DNA of 38,106 bases, from the NCBI RefSeq assembly GCF_023701485.1, contig NZ_JAMQBK010000052.1:1-38106 (forward strand). The letters are read 5' to 3'. Both the position numbers and the translations under genes were made by a program. Below, piece by piece: positions 16,745 to 26,186 of this stretch. The notes beneath the pieces were generated by a model. That model saw only the letters and a program-made list of their open reading frames with translations, was not told where the DNA came from and made no database searches. The stretch comes from Aporhodopirellula aestuarii. Lineage in GTDB: Bacteria; Planctomycetota; Planctomycetia; Pirellulales; Pirellulaceae. Position 1 is the stretch's first letter, and every line of letters starts with the position of its first letter.

Positions 16745-19085
16745 CTAATGGTTCAGAATTACCTGGTGATCAGTGGCCGCATGTCTGCGTCTGAGCACCC
16801 AGTCGACCACCAGCCCGCTCAGCAAACCAATCCAAACCCATGAGCGATCCCACAGCGGAACTTTGTGTATGAGCCTTTCACCAGGTGCCGAATCATATGA
16901 CCGAAGCAGCCGTGTGAGCTCGTCAGCGGATGTCAGAATGCTACCGCCGCTTGATTCGGCGACGAGTTGCAGCGTCTCAGGTTGGGATTGTGGGTTTAAC
17001 CATTCGTCGGACTGGTGAAGTAGTTGAAGTTCAATTGATTCACTCGCGACTTGCTGATCGGCGAGCCAAGCGGTTACGACCAGGTGAATGGTTTGCATGG
17101 GACTCGACGACTTATCGGACGACGGAAGTTCAGCTTGAATGGATCCGCTATAACGCTGCAGCGACACGTCGGGCTGCAAATCGATGACATCACTAGGGAT
17201 TGTCGAGAGAGCTGGTGGATCGCTGCTGGTCAATTTGTCGGATTGCAGTCTGGCGGTCAGCCGATAGTCCGTCGTGGGATTGAGTTGTTTGTCGAATGCC
17301 TCGACGACCACTTGGATGGGATCATTCTGCGAATAGATGACTCGGTCGCAACGAACGAGCAACCGTCGCTGAGATGCCTGCGAATTTTCCGCAAGCCAAC
17401 GAGCAACGTTGCGCCAGAATTTCCGGTAGTAACGATTGTCCCCCACTCCCCACTGTGACTCGAAGTACCGGCCCCAGCCCTCTGTCGTATCGGTCGACAT
17501 TGCGAATGTTCGCCCACGGCCGAAAGTTTGGCAGGCGAAAATCGGCATCACACCTACCTTGGATAGCGGGGCCTGCGTTTGACCCAGCAAGGTCGCCGCT
17601 GGCTTGACGCGTGCTATTAAGTTAGTGCCCGTGAATTGCGGCATCGACTCGACAGCGGAGCGATTGCGTTGTGGGTCGTCAAGTAGTTTCCAAATCGGAT
17701 GCGACTGGGCTTCGGTTGGAACATCGACTTGGAATGGTTGGTTCAGATAGTCTCGCCGATTCGTCATGTCGAATGGGATGAGTTGCTCCCACGCCGTCCG
17801 ATCCCATCCCCCCGAACCGAAACTGGTGTAGCCGCCGATCATGACGAACCCGCCGCCCCGTTTGTCGACCAATTCGACCGTCCAGGCGATTTGCTCCGGC
17901 GTGAACGCGCGAGAGGAGATGTCGCTGCAGATCACAATGTCGTACTCGAACAGTTCCGTACGCGTCGTGGGATAACCGCGATACGGATCATCAATTCGTT
18001 GTAGACTAGGCCGATTGGCATACTGATCATTGACAACGATGGCGGTGCATTGAATTTCAGGGTCCTCTTGCAGGGCGTCGCGAAGCTCGGCGTACGCCCC
18101 TTGGCTCGTCCCTTCCAGATAAAGTACCTTCAGTTTCCGTTCACGATCGGTAAGACGGAACGGAATCCCGTTATTGGAATCGATCGCTTCACCATCGAAG
18201 ACGGGAACCTGTAATACTAAATCACCGAGGGATGAATCGGCGGTGACGACTAACTCACACGGCGTTGGACCGTCATGCAACGTCAGCGGTAAAGTAGTGA
18301 GCGCGGCCGCATTCGGTCGATCTGCGGGATGAATCGAGACGATGACTCGCTGGCCATCAAACCCGCGGCTGTCAATGACGGCGCGGACCGTTGCGACATC
18401 GCCTGATGCGACATGAGGCGGGATCGCCAACTGAGTAATTGCGATATCCCCACGTATCTCTTGCTGTTGCGGCAGCACAACATGGATGGGAACATTCAAG
18501 TCGCGGTACGCCGAAGTAATCGTTTGCAGTTGTGGTTCCGTTGGAACCGCACCGTCGGAAAACAGCACCACCGCTCGAGGCCGGTCACCGGCCAAACGCG
18601 AAGGTAGACGTTCGAGTGCGTCACCAAGCAGCGAGGCGTCTTCGTTGGCATTTAGGGCTGTCAAGTTGGGAACCTTTGCTAGATGGCGACCAAAACGAAA
18701 CATCGAAAATCGCATCGGGTGTGTCGATTGAACCTCTCGTGTCACCGTATCAATGGTTTTCTTAACGTCATCCATTCTGGATCTTCCCACGCCAAGCGTC
18801 ATGCTTTCTGAGCAATCAACCAGCAGAGAGACCGCAGGTGGTTGGGGCGGCAAGATCGTTTCTCGGCGGTCGATCGGATTGATCAGCAGCACGACCAAAC
18901 CAAGCAAAACGACGCCGCGGAGAGTCAGTAACCACCACTTCGCAGTTTTTTCAGAAATCGCAATCCTTCGAGCTGCGATCAACAGAGCAACGATCGCGGC
19001 GACGAGAATCCAGTAGGTTGCGGTCCAGTAGAGTGGTTGCCAATGCATCGTGACGCTTACTCAACGTCCTCGGATAGAACTCGGT
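16735..19085 (-). repeat. tandem duplication unit A (VWA membrane protein)
   Basis: This is the upstream member of the 2351-base direct repeat. The outer parts (about 16745-17466 and 18232-19085) are almost identical to unit B, while the core of about 17467-18232 differs substantially. Confidence 0.9.
16745..19048 (-). CDS. membrane-anchored VWA / glutamine-amidotransferase-like protein, copy A
   Basis: This encodes 767 residues with the same architecture as copy B: two N-terminal helices, a VWA domain with DCSES at about 77-81, an amidotransferase-like middle, and a C-terminal helix (WVWIGLLSGLVVDWVL). No catalytic Cys of a true glutamine amidotransferase is obvious in the middle domain, so that part is probably structural or ligand-binding. 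It starts 8 bases after the stop of the 19057-22203 gene, which is strong evidence for one operon. It is the original position of the pair, since the upstream gene's tail is intact here and only a remnant precedes copy B. Confidence 0.82.
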   Translation of the reverse strand: MHWQPLYWTATYWILVAAIVALLIAARRIAISEKTAKWWLLTLRGVVLLGLVVLLINPIDRRETILPPQPPAVSLLVDCSESMTLGVGRSRMDDVKKTIDTVTREVQSTHPMRFSMFRFGRHLAKVPNLTALNANEDASLLGDALERLPSRLAGDRPRAVVLFSDGAVPTEPQLQTITSAYRDLNVPIHVVLPQQQEIRGDIAITQLAIPPHVASGDVATVRAVIDSRGFDGQRVIVSIHPADRPNAAALTTLPLTLHDGPTPCELVVTADSSLGDLVLQVPVFDGEAIDSNNGIPFRLTDRERKLKVLYLEGTSQGAYAELRDALQEDPEIQCTAIVVNDQYANRPSLQRIDDPYRGYPTTRTELFEYDIVICSDISSRAFTPEQIAWTVELVDKRGGGFVMIGGYTSFGSGGWDRTAWEQLIPFDMTNRRDYLNQPFQVDVPTEAQSHPIWKLLDDPQRNRSAVESMPQFTGTNLIARVKPAATLLGQTQAPLSKVGVMPIFACQTFGRGRTFAMSTDTTEGWGRYFESQWGVGDNRYYRKFWRNVARWLAENSQASQRRLLVRCDRVIYSQNDPIQVVVEAFDKQLNPTTDYRLTARLQSDKLTSSDPPALSTIPSDVIDLQPDVSLQRYSGSIQAELPSSDKSSSPMQTIHLVVTAWLADQQVASESIELQLLHQSDEWLNPQSQPETLQLVAESSGGSILTSADELTRLLRSYDSAPGERLIHKVPLWDRSWVWIGLLSGLVVDWVLRRRHAATDHQVILNH

Positions 19086-22000
19086 AATACGCTTCGACCA
19101 TATCAGTGTATTGGGGCGGGACCGCTCCAACGGATTGCTGCATCGCGCCGCTCAGAATGGCTTCTTGTATCCGTCTTTGCAAAATCTCGTCAACTTTGCG
19201 TAGACCCTCGCCAAGAGTTTCCGGTGCCGCTGCTAGTTTCGGCAAAGCTTCTGCCGCTTGGGCCAACTCAGGATCATCACGACCGAGCGACCGAGTCGAC
19301 GCCGACAGCTTTTGCGTTGCCGCCTGGACCATCGCAAGTTCGGCCGGAGTGCTAGCACGTCGTAGCTCCTTCAGCAGTGCGGCAGCTTGTTGCTCCGCCT
19401 GTGTCAGTTCGCCTAAGCGGACTGGCCCCATCGCTTGCCGAATTTCCTCGACGGCAGTCGCGAAACGCTTCAGCGTTCGGCTCGCTCGCGCCCCTGCAGC
19501 CGCCGCGGCCGCGGGTTTCTCTGGATGAAGTGTTGCTGCATCTCGCATTTCGTTGGCAGCCTCACGTGGTGCGGCGGTCGCTAGCTGCTCCGTCAACGCA
19601 CGTTGAATCTGCCAATCCTGATCAATCGCTTCAGCCAAGATTTGGTCCACCAAATCTGCTAGTTGTTCAGCATCGTCGGCAAGCTGCGACTGTTGCCGCG
19701 TTTGCTTCTTCTCGTCTGTCGCATCTCGCTGGCGACTGTTGTGATCCGCCACGATGCGTCGATCTTGTTCTTCGGCCAGTTTTTCGGCTTGACGACCTGC
19801 CGTAAGCAATTTCTCGCCAAAATCGGGAGCGTGTCGCTTCGCCAGATAATCCGACAGATCCTGCAGTCGTTTGGCTGCTTCTTCGGCTAACTGGATCGCT
19901 CTCGAATCGTCGTCGCCCTCAGAGATCAAATCACCACTCTGCTTGATCTGTGCTGCCGCCTGCTGGACACGTTTGGGTGCTAACGATCCGAACTTGCCGT
20001 CGCTGAGCTGCTGCTGGATCTGTTGTGCTTCATCGGTAGCCTGCTCCTGCTGTTGGGCCAGATCGTTTCGCGAAGGCGATGAACCCGACGCGGACTCCGA
20101 TGTAGAATTTGACTGGCCTGGCTTTTCGCACGCTTTGGCCGACTGACAAAAGCTCTGTTGCTCCTTTGCCAGTTGATCGAGCTTCTGCCGTAGACTGGAA
20201 AGTTGTTGCTCTTTCTCTTCATCCTTCTTCTGTTCGGGTTTGCGAATTTTGTCAATCTGTTGCTGGTCGACATTGCGGCACATCTTAGCTTGTGAGTTAC
20301 TCTGCTTCAGAATCTTGCGAAGGTTCTGACGCGATGCGATCAGTTCGGCGAGCGCGTCCTCTTCATCGTTCTGCCCCTCGACGATGGCATTAACCGCTAG
20401 ATCCTCGATCGCATTGGACATTGCCTGCATGCTGTGGGTTAGCGAAGGGATGGGACCAATTTTTTCCATCAACGCTTCGGTTAGTGACTCGGTCTGCTCA
20501 CGCAAGTGCCGCTGTTGGTCCGCCAGTTTGCTGCCGATGTCGTTCCTGACGTCCTGTTGTTGTGTGGCAGCAAAGGTGCGGCCCAGAATTTCGCGTTGTT
20601 GCTTGATCAGCTTTTCCAGTGTCAAACATTCCCCTTGGCAATTACCACTGCATTTCTTATCAGAAAACTCATACTCACGCGAAAACGGACGGATGTCGAC
20701 AAACCGCAGATCACTCGTGATTCGATGCGATTCTGGATGACGGTTGTCGGTGGCGTAGGCGTAGTAAGTGATCGCCTGCGGATATATCAGCTTGAGTTCT
20801 TCCAGCGGCAACAGCATTGTCTCTGTGACGTCAGTCATGGGTTCATCGAGCGATGCTTCCCACAACGTCTGCTCAGGGCCATCGTCGATCCGATAGTTGA
20901 TGCCAATCGAAGTCAGTCCATAGTCGTCAAATCCCTGCAGCGTGAAACGTAGTTCGGCAGTCGAAATCGCTTCGCTCGTCTCAGCGGGCGAAAGGAATTT
21001 CAACGTTGGACGGCGATCAGCGACGATCTCAAGATGCAGCGAAGAGTCATCCGACATTCCGTCGTCGCTCAGTGCGTGAAGTACTAAATCGATCGGCCGG
21101 GTCTTGGTCTGCAAAGTCAGGGTCGCAACGTCTTGAGAAATCGCGGTCGTGGTGAAAACGGTGTCTTCAGGATTGATCTCGACATCAACACTCGCTGGAC
21201 GACGGTTATAATTAGCTGCCAAATTCAATTCGGAACCCTCGGGAATGCGAAGTCCTGCGGGTGATCCGGTGGCGGTTGGCAAGCCTGTGTAGCTGGGCGG
21301 CTTCAGCGTTGCGGTCCACTGTTCCATCACGAGCGGTTGTTTCACGATGACAGACTGCACACCGCTGTCCAGCCAACCCGCCCGTACCTGAATTTCTAAA
21401 TTTCCCCGACAATCGGGCACGACTGCACTTAGATTGGCAACCAGCGACGTTCCTTCACTGGGTTGTAATGTCGATTCGCTCCACTGAATTTCGCCGGCAG
21501 ATCGATAACGAACGAATGCCGATTTTAAGGGCCGACCAGCGATGTGCAGTCGAACCACCAAGTCTTCACCAAATCGAATCGACTCGGGGATGGGTTCGAG
21601 CTGGATGTTGGAATAATGCAATGGCAGAAAAGCTAGGCGAGCAGTGCTCACTCTCCACTCGGGCAGAGCAATGCACGCCACCGCCCAAACGATCGCAGAA
21701 GTCACACCCAGGCACAGCAATGCGGCGACTGGCCATTGCGCACCGATCGGCATGAGTTGTTGACGCGATACACGCAGTTGAGTATCGAATTCGAGTGCAC
21801 GAACCAATTCCGGGTCTGCTGGAGTCACTTGGCCTGGATTCATTTTGTAGTCATGACTGGTTCGCAGACGCTGTCCTAATTCAGGCCGAGCTCGCTCGAC
21901 CTTGCCGACAGTACTGACCGAATCGAATTTCAGCCACCGCTGGAATCCCATGACCAGTCCGATCACGAGTCCAATCATCACCAGCCAGCCGATCAGACGC

Positions 22001-22203
22001 CCCACCACACCGATCTCGAACTGAAAATCAATCACGCCCAGTACTGCAATCAGGATGACAGCCGAGACAACAGCCGACCACACGACGATGGTCATCCTGC
22101 GCTGCTGTTCGCGATCTCGAAGGTGTTCCAGGCGCTGGTGATGGGCTCCTCGCTCGATCTCGACCGGCTTCGGTTTTTTAATTGGCGTCGTAGCAAGGCT
22201 CAT
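19057..22203 (-). CDS. large membrane protein with Ig-like and Gln-rich coiled-coil regions (DUF4175-like)
   Basis: This is about 1048 residues from ATG 22203 (a TTG two codons upstream is less likely). Two helices at about 38-58 and 68-92 and a third at about 153-173 anchor it in the membrane. A beta-rich, Ig-like extracytoplasmic part follows (about 190-530). A Cys cluster CSGNCQGEC lies at about 541-549. The rest is a long alpha-helical, Gln/Glu-rich coiled coil (about 560-980) with an Ala-rich stretch. Large proteins of this layout accompany BatA/VWA proteins in planctomycete and Bacteroidetes-like aerotolerance loci. A scaffold role is inferred, not demonstrated. It lies 80 bases after the BatA-like gene and 8 bases before the VWA copy A gene. 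Confidence 0.75.
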   Translation of the reverse strand: MSLATTPIKKPKPVEIERGAHHQRLEHLRDREQQRRMTIVVWSAVVSAVILIAVLGVIDFQFEIGVVGRLIGWLVMIGLVIGLVMGFQRWLKFDSVSTVGKVERARPELGQRLRTSHDYKMNPGQVTPADPELVRALEFDTQLRVSRQQLMPIGAQWPVAALLCLGVTSAIVWAVACIALPEWRVSTARLAFLPLHYSNIQLEPIPESIRFGEDLVVRLHIAGRPLKSAFVRYRSAGEIQWSESTLQPSEGTSLVANLSAVVPDCRGNLEIQVRAGWLDSGVQSVIVKQPLVMEQWTATLKPPSYTGLPTATGSPAGLRIPEGSELNLAANYNRRPASVDVEINPEDTVFTTTAISQDVATLTLQTKTRPIDLVLHALSDDGMSDDSSLHLEIVADRRPTLKFLSPAETSEAISTAELRFTLQGFDDYGLTSIGINYRIDDGPEQTLWEASLDEPMTDVTETMLLPLEELKLIYPQAITYYAYATDNRHPESHRITSDLRFVDIRPFSREYEFSDKKCSGNCQGECLTLEKLIKQQREILGRTFAATQQQDVRNDIGSKLADQQRHLREQTESLTEALMEKIGPIPSLTHSMQAMSNAIEDLAVNAIVEGQNDEEDALAELIASRQNLRKILKQSNSQAKMCRNVDQQQIDKIRKPEQKKDEEKEQQLSSLRQKLDQLAKEQQSFCQSAKACEKPGQSNSTSESASGSSPSRNDLAQQQEQATDEAQQIQQQLSDGKFGSLAPKRVQQAAAQIKQSGDLISEGDDDSRAIQLAEEAAKRLQDLSDYLAKRHAPDFGEKLLTAGRQAEKLAEEQDRRIVADHNSRQRDATDEKKQTRQQSQLADDAEQLADLVDQILAEAIDQDWQIQRALTEQLATAAPREAANEMRDAATLHPEKPAAAAAAGARASRTLKRFATAVEEIRQAMGPVRLGELTQAEQQAAALLKELRRASTPAELAMVQAATQKLSASTRSLGRDDPELAQAAEALPKLAAAPETLGEGLRKVDEILQRRIQEAILSGAMQQSVGAVPPQYTDMVEAYYRVLSEDVE

Positions 22204-22289
22204 CGTCAAACGCTCGATTTGGAAGGAGATAGGGTAACTAAAGCGGATTGTGATAGTCTAACAAAGAGAGAGAACGACTGACCATTTCA

Positions 22290-24239
22290 TCACTCGTGAA
22301 CTCGGCTGGCAAGCAATAATTCGGTTCCCAAGACACCGAGGAGGATCCAAATGAGGATTGGCCACTTTTCATCAGATCGGGCAACTCCTGCAGGTGAGAA
22401 TTGCTGCTCCATTTCGGTTTCTTCGCTTAAGATCGCTTCCTCTGGCAATCGAATCGCTTCACGAAACTCTTGTTCGCCTAAGCGTGCGATCTCCGATTCA
22501 GCCGGATCCATGTTTCTTACCACAACGGATTCACCGAGCTGCTCAATTCCCGGAGCTGCCATAGCACTGTTAATTACTTCGAAGGAAACCGGCTGAACCG
22601 AGTCCAATTGTCCCGTCAACCAGGCGGCGAGTTGGCGAACGAGCGGGACAAACAGGCGGTTTTGCGGCCAGTCACTCCAACTGCGATCGGCCGACGTCAG
22701 CACCAGGACGAAATGAGCGTTGCCTGTGGTGTGGGAGAGAATGAGTGGATAACGACGTGATTCCATTAGCACTTTCGTGTCGGTGTCTAAAGATTTAACT
22801 GGCATTAATCGGCGAACTCGCAATCCACGCAGGTCACCGTATTGGGTATCGGCAAAGATATCCAACGCCGGATGTTTCTCATCAAACCGCATCACACTGG
22901 CGATCGTGTCCGTTGCAGATGAGATTTTCGTGCTGCCGATCAAACCAGCTTGTAGGACCGGATCCAGAACAGCGTCTGTCGTTCGCTCACCAGCAAACCA
23001 GAGAACGTTTCCACCCGCCTGCATGAATGCTCGCAGGCGATCGGCATCGCGTGCAGTAAACCGCCCCACGTTGGCGATCACGATCAAGCGAAAACCGTCA
23101 AGATCAGGAAACCCGGATCCCTGGTCCCAGACCAGCCGCTCGACTTCGAAAGTTCGGGCGGGACCCTCGCCGACTGCTGTTCGCAATCGCAATGCCGTCT
23201 CGACAAAGTAGGTGGCGTTTTCCCACGACGTGCGTCCAGCATCGCCATCGACCAACAGAACGCGATCAGGATATTTAGCCTGTAGGGCGATGTATCGACG
23301 ATTGTCCCAAGGTAACAGATCTTCGCGATCAATGGATACCGATCCTTGATAGACACCGGGTTCATCGATCAGCAGCTCCATCGGGATCGTTTGTCGCTCG
23401 CCCGCAGCCAGTGCGAGCACGTGTTTTGCGGAAAACTTTTTGCTGGGACCGGAAATCGTCGCTACGACGGAAACGTTCGTAACTGGAAACTCGCCCCCGT
23501 TGTGAACTCGTACTGATATCGAGATCGGAATGCCGGGACGAATTTCAACCTGTGTCGGTACCGCCAACTCGATGGCTAAGTTCTGAGTGATCGCAGGAGC
23601 CGGGTCTACGATACGGACTTCTATGTCCGCAGGAAACGTCGACAGATCGGCGTGCCGCACTCCGCTGCGTTGTAGATCACTTAGCACCAGCAAGCTGCGA
23701 TCAGCACGATCCGACGCGGCGAGCAGGTCGGTCGCCCAGGAAAAGGCCTCGTCGAAGCGTGTACCTGTGGCCGCGGACTTCAAGTTCTTCAACTCGGCCA
23801 ATGGGATGACCTCGACGCCGGATGAATCAAACAAACCAATGTGGACGCTCGCCTGTTCACCCAATGTGCCGATAAATTGGTCGGCTCGTTGCCTCGCCAC
23901 CTCGATTGCAGAACGACCGTCTTTGTGCTTCGCCGACATGCTGGCCGACCGGTCAATCAAGATCGCGACTTCGCGTGTCCGTCCATCGGCAGGTGTATCT
24001 GGAAAATAGGGACGAGCAAATAAAAATCCTAGCAGCAACACGGCGAGTGAACGCAGCGCTAACAACAACCAACGCTGGATACGCTGTCGGCTTTGAGTGC
24101 GTTTGACCACGTGTTGCAAAAAGCGTATCGATCCGATGTCCATCGGACGAGCACGTTGACGCAACAATAGATGAATCCACAACGGCAACGTCATCGCTGC
24201 CGCGCCCGCCATCACAAATCCGACGTGAATGAAATTCAT
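22290..24239 (-). CDS. BatA-type membrane protein with VWA domain
   Basis: This encodes 649 residues. The N-terminal region (1-85) has two helices and the BatA/aerotolerance-regulator pattern PLWIHLLLRQRARP...IRFL followed by RWLLLALRSLAVLLLGFLFARP. A VWA domain (about 90-260) has an intact Asp-x-Ser-x-Ser metal motif (DRSAS). An amidotransferase-like domain and a C-terminal helix (WPILIWILLGVLGTELLLAS) complete it. In Bat/MoxR loci, VWA proteins are presumed partners or substrates of the MoxR ATPase at the membrane. It starts 31 bases after the DUF58 gene and continues the operon. Confidence 0.85.
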   Translation of the reverse strand: MNFIHVGFVMAGAAAMTLPLWIHLLLRQRARPMDIGSIRFLQHVVKRTQSRQRIQRWLLLALRSLAVLLLGFLFARPYFPDTPADGRTREVAILIDRSASMSAKHKDGRSAIEVARQRADQFIGTLGEQASVHIGLFDSSGVEVIPLAELKNLKSAATGTRFDEAFSWATDLLAASDRADRSLLVLSDLQRSGVRHADLSTFPADIEVRIVDPAPAITQNLAIELAVPTQVEIRPGIPISISVRVHNGGEFPVTNVSVVATISGPSKKFSAKHVLALAAGERQTIPMELLIDEPGVYQGSVSIDREDLLPWDNRRYIALQAKYPDRVLLVDGDAGRTSWENATYFVETALRLRTAVGEGPARTFEVERLVWDQGSGFPDLDGFRLIVIANVGRFTARDADRLRAFMQAGGNVLWFAGERTTDAVLDPVLQAGLIGSTKISSATDTIASVMRFDEKHPALDIFADTQYGDLRGLRVRRLMPVKSLDTDTKVLMESRRYPLILSHTTGNAHFVLVLTSADRSWSDWPQNRLFVPLVRQLAAWLTGQLDSVQPVSFEVINSAMAAPGIEQLGESVVVRNMDPAESEIARLGEQEFREAIRLPEEAILSEETEMEQQFSPAGVARSDEKWPILIWILLGVLGTELLLASRVHE

Positions 24240-24270
24240 AGGATCTGAATGATCCGAAACACGTTTGGCA

Positions 24271-25164
24271 TCAAAATAACTCGCTTCGCACTTTGAAGTA
24301 CTCTCTCAACGCTACTGGCAAAGGTAAATTGGTATGGATCGGTACATAATCCACTTCGTACACGCTTCCGATTCGTCGCAGACTCGACTGCCATTCTTGG
24401 ACCGCTGCGGTAAAATCGTCGCGTATTGCCTCCGCCTGGGTCACAATTTCTTCTCCCGTTTCCAGATCGCGAAAGCGAATGGGGCCAGACACTGGCATGG
24501 ACATTTCGAGCTCAGTCAACACGTGGACGAGGATGACCTCGTGTCCATAGTGTTTGAAGTGCGCGATCGCATCTCCCAGTTCATCATCGTCAAAGTAGAA
24601 ATCGCTGATGATCACCTTCAACCCGCGTCGAGGGGACAGTTCCGCCACCTCGTGTAGGATGCGTGAAGAATCCGACGCTGGGTGTGGCCGCTGTTGAGCC
24701 AAGGCGTGCAGGATCTCCATCTGATGATCCACCGTACTGCGGGGGCGTAAATGCGTCAGCACCTGATCGGCAAACAACGTCAAGCCCACGGCGTCTCGTT
24801 GGCGACGGGCCAAGTGTGCCAGCGAGGCTGCTAACATTGCAGCACACGACCATTTCCCCTCCGCAGTCATGGATCGACTGGCATCGACAATCAAATGGAC
24901 GTCAACGTTGGTTTCTGCGTCGTATTCTTTGACAAACAATCGTTCGTGTCGTCCGAACAGCCGCCAATTGATATGCTTCAGATCATCGCCAGGCATGTAC
25001 TCGCGATGCGAGGCGAATTCGACCGAAAATCCGACGAAAGGGCTTTGATGCAGTCCGTGCAGAAATCCTTCGACAACCGTTTTGACGATCAACTCTAAGT
25101 CATCGGTCGCGCCGAGCAGCTCAGCGGACGTCAATTGCGACGGCGGGATTGCGAATGAATTCAT
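24271..25164 (-). CDS. DUF58 family protein with VWA-like fold
   Basis: This is about 297 residues, starting at ATG 25164 (GTG one codon upstream is possible). It contains the DUF58 signature REYMPGDDLKHINWRLFGR at about 55-73. A VWA-like segment IVDASRSM at about 91-98 keeps Asp-x-Ser-x-Ser. DUF58 genes almost always follow a moxR gene, as here (11 bases), and the pair is presumed to work as an ATPase-adaptor/chaperone system for membrane or extracytoplasmic protein assembly. No transmembrane segment is visible, so it is probably cytoplasmic and membrane-associated. Confidence 0.92.
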   Translation of the reverse strand: MNSFAIPPSQLTSAELLGATDDLELIVKTVVEGFLHGLHQSPFVGFSVEFASHREYMPGDDLKHINWRLFGRHERLFVKEYDAETNVDVHLIVDASRSMTAEGKWSCAAMLAASLAHLARRQRDAVGLTLFADQVLTHLRPRSTVDHQMEILHALAQQRPHPASDSSRILHEVAELSPRRGLKVIISDFYFDDDELGDAIAHFKHYGHEVILVHVLTELEMSMPVSGPIRFRDLETGEEIVTQAEAIRDDFTAAVQEWQSSLRRIGSVYEVDYVPIHTNLPLPVALREYFKVRSELF

Positions 25165-25175
25165 CACATCTCAGT

Positions 25176-26186
25176 TTACGCGGGCTCGGGTACCGATTGA
25201 ATTAATTGGGAAATGACTTCGTCGACGGTCACGTTCTCGGTTCGTGCTTGAAAATTTAACGCCAAACGGTGTCTCATCACCGGTGACGCGACAGCACGGA
25301 TATCTTCAAAATCGACATGATAGCGCCCCAGCAGCACCGCACGTGCTTTGCCTCCCAAAACCAAGCACTGTGACGCTCGCGGGCTGGCCCCGTACCGAAT
25401 CAAGCGATGCTGGTCCATCGATCCGGTCTTGCTTTCAGGACGTGAGGCGGTCACTAGGTCAACGGCGTATTCCACGACGTGGTTGGCAATCGGAACCCCG
25501 CGGACAAGATGTTGCAGCTGCCGGACGTCGTCACGCGTCAAAACCGAATTAAGCTCGATGTTGACATCACCCGTTGTCGCTTTAACAATCTCGATCTCCT
25601 CAAGTTTCGACGGGTAAACGACTGGAACGTTGAACATGAACCGATCGAGTTGAGCCTCCGGCAGCGGATAGGTTCCTTCCTGTTCTACAGGGTTTTGCGT
25701 CGCGACGACGAAGAATGGTGGCGGCAAATGATAGGTCTCGCGGCCGACGGAGACTTCACGTTCCTGCATCGCCTGCAACAACGCGGCCTGCGTCTTCGGC
25801 GGGGCGCGGTTGATCTCATCGGCCAGTAAAAAGTTAGTAAACAGAGGACCGCGAAAGAACTCAAGTCGACGACGACCCGTTTCAGTATCTTCCTCAATGA
25901 TGTCCGATCCCGTGATATCCGATGGCATCAAATCGGGCGTGAATTGGATGCGTCGGTATTCCATGTCCAGCATCTGTGCCAAGGACCGTGCGATCAACGT
26001 TTTGCCGAGCCCAGGCACGCCAATCATTAACGCATGGCCTCGGCACAGCATAGCGATCAGCAGGCTATCGACGACCTTGTCTTGGCCGATGACCACGCGA
26101 CCGATTTCACGTTTTAGCTGTTCGCGTGCTTCGCGAAGTCGCTGAACAATTTCTGGATGGTCACTTTTGGGAGATGTGTCATTCAT
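25176..26186 (-). CDS. MoxR-family AAA+ ATPase
   Basis: This encodes 336 residues. Walker A is GVPGLGKT (about 57-64) and Walker B is LLADEINRAPPKTQAALLQAMQE (Asp-Glu at about 121-122). A sensor-1 region VVATQNPVEQEGTYPLPEAQLDRF, including the arginine-finger zone, and a C-terminal lid follow. Length and motifs are those of an intact, active MoxR (AAA_3). MoxR ATPases act as chaperones, often with VWA partners, which here are the next four genes. Its ATG overlaps the stop of the caspase-like gene by four bases (ATGA), so its synthesis is coupled to that of the upstream signalling genes. Confidence 0.95.
   Translation of the reverse strand: MNDTSPKSDHPEIVQRLREAREQLKREIGRVVIGQDKVVDSLLIAMLCRGHALMIGVPGLGKTLIARSLAQMLDMEYRRIQFTPDLMPSDITGSDIIEEDTETGRRRLEFFRGPLFTNFLLADEINRAPPKTQAALLQAMQEREVSVGRETYHLPPPFFVVATQNPVEQEGTYPLPEAQLDRFMFNVPVVYPSKLEEIEIVKATTGDVNIELNSVLTRDDVRQLQHLVRGVPIANHVVEYAVDLVTASRPESKTGSMDQHRLIRYGASPRASQCLVLGGKARAVLLGRYHVDFEDIRAVASPVMRHRLALNFQARTENVTVDEVISQLIQSVPEPA

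Noticed and set aside
14328..19048. True glutamine amidotransferase activity in the VWA proteins.
   Set aside because: The middle domain resembles the fold, but no nucleophile elbow with Cys is visible; a structural or binding role is more likely.
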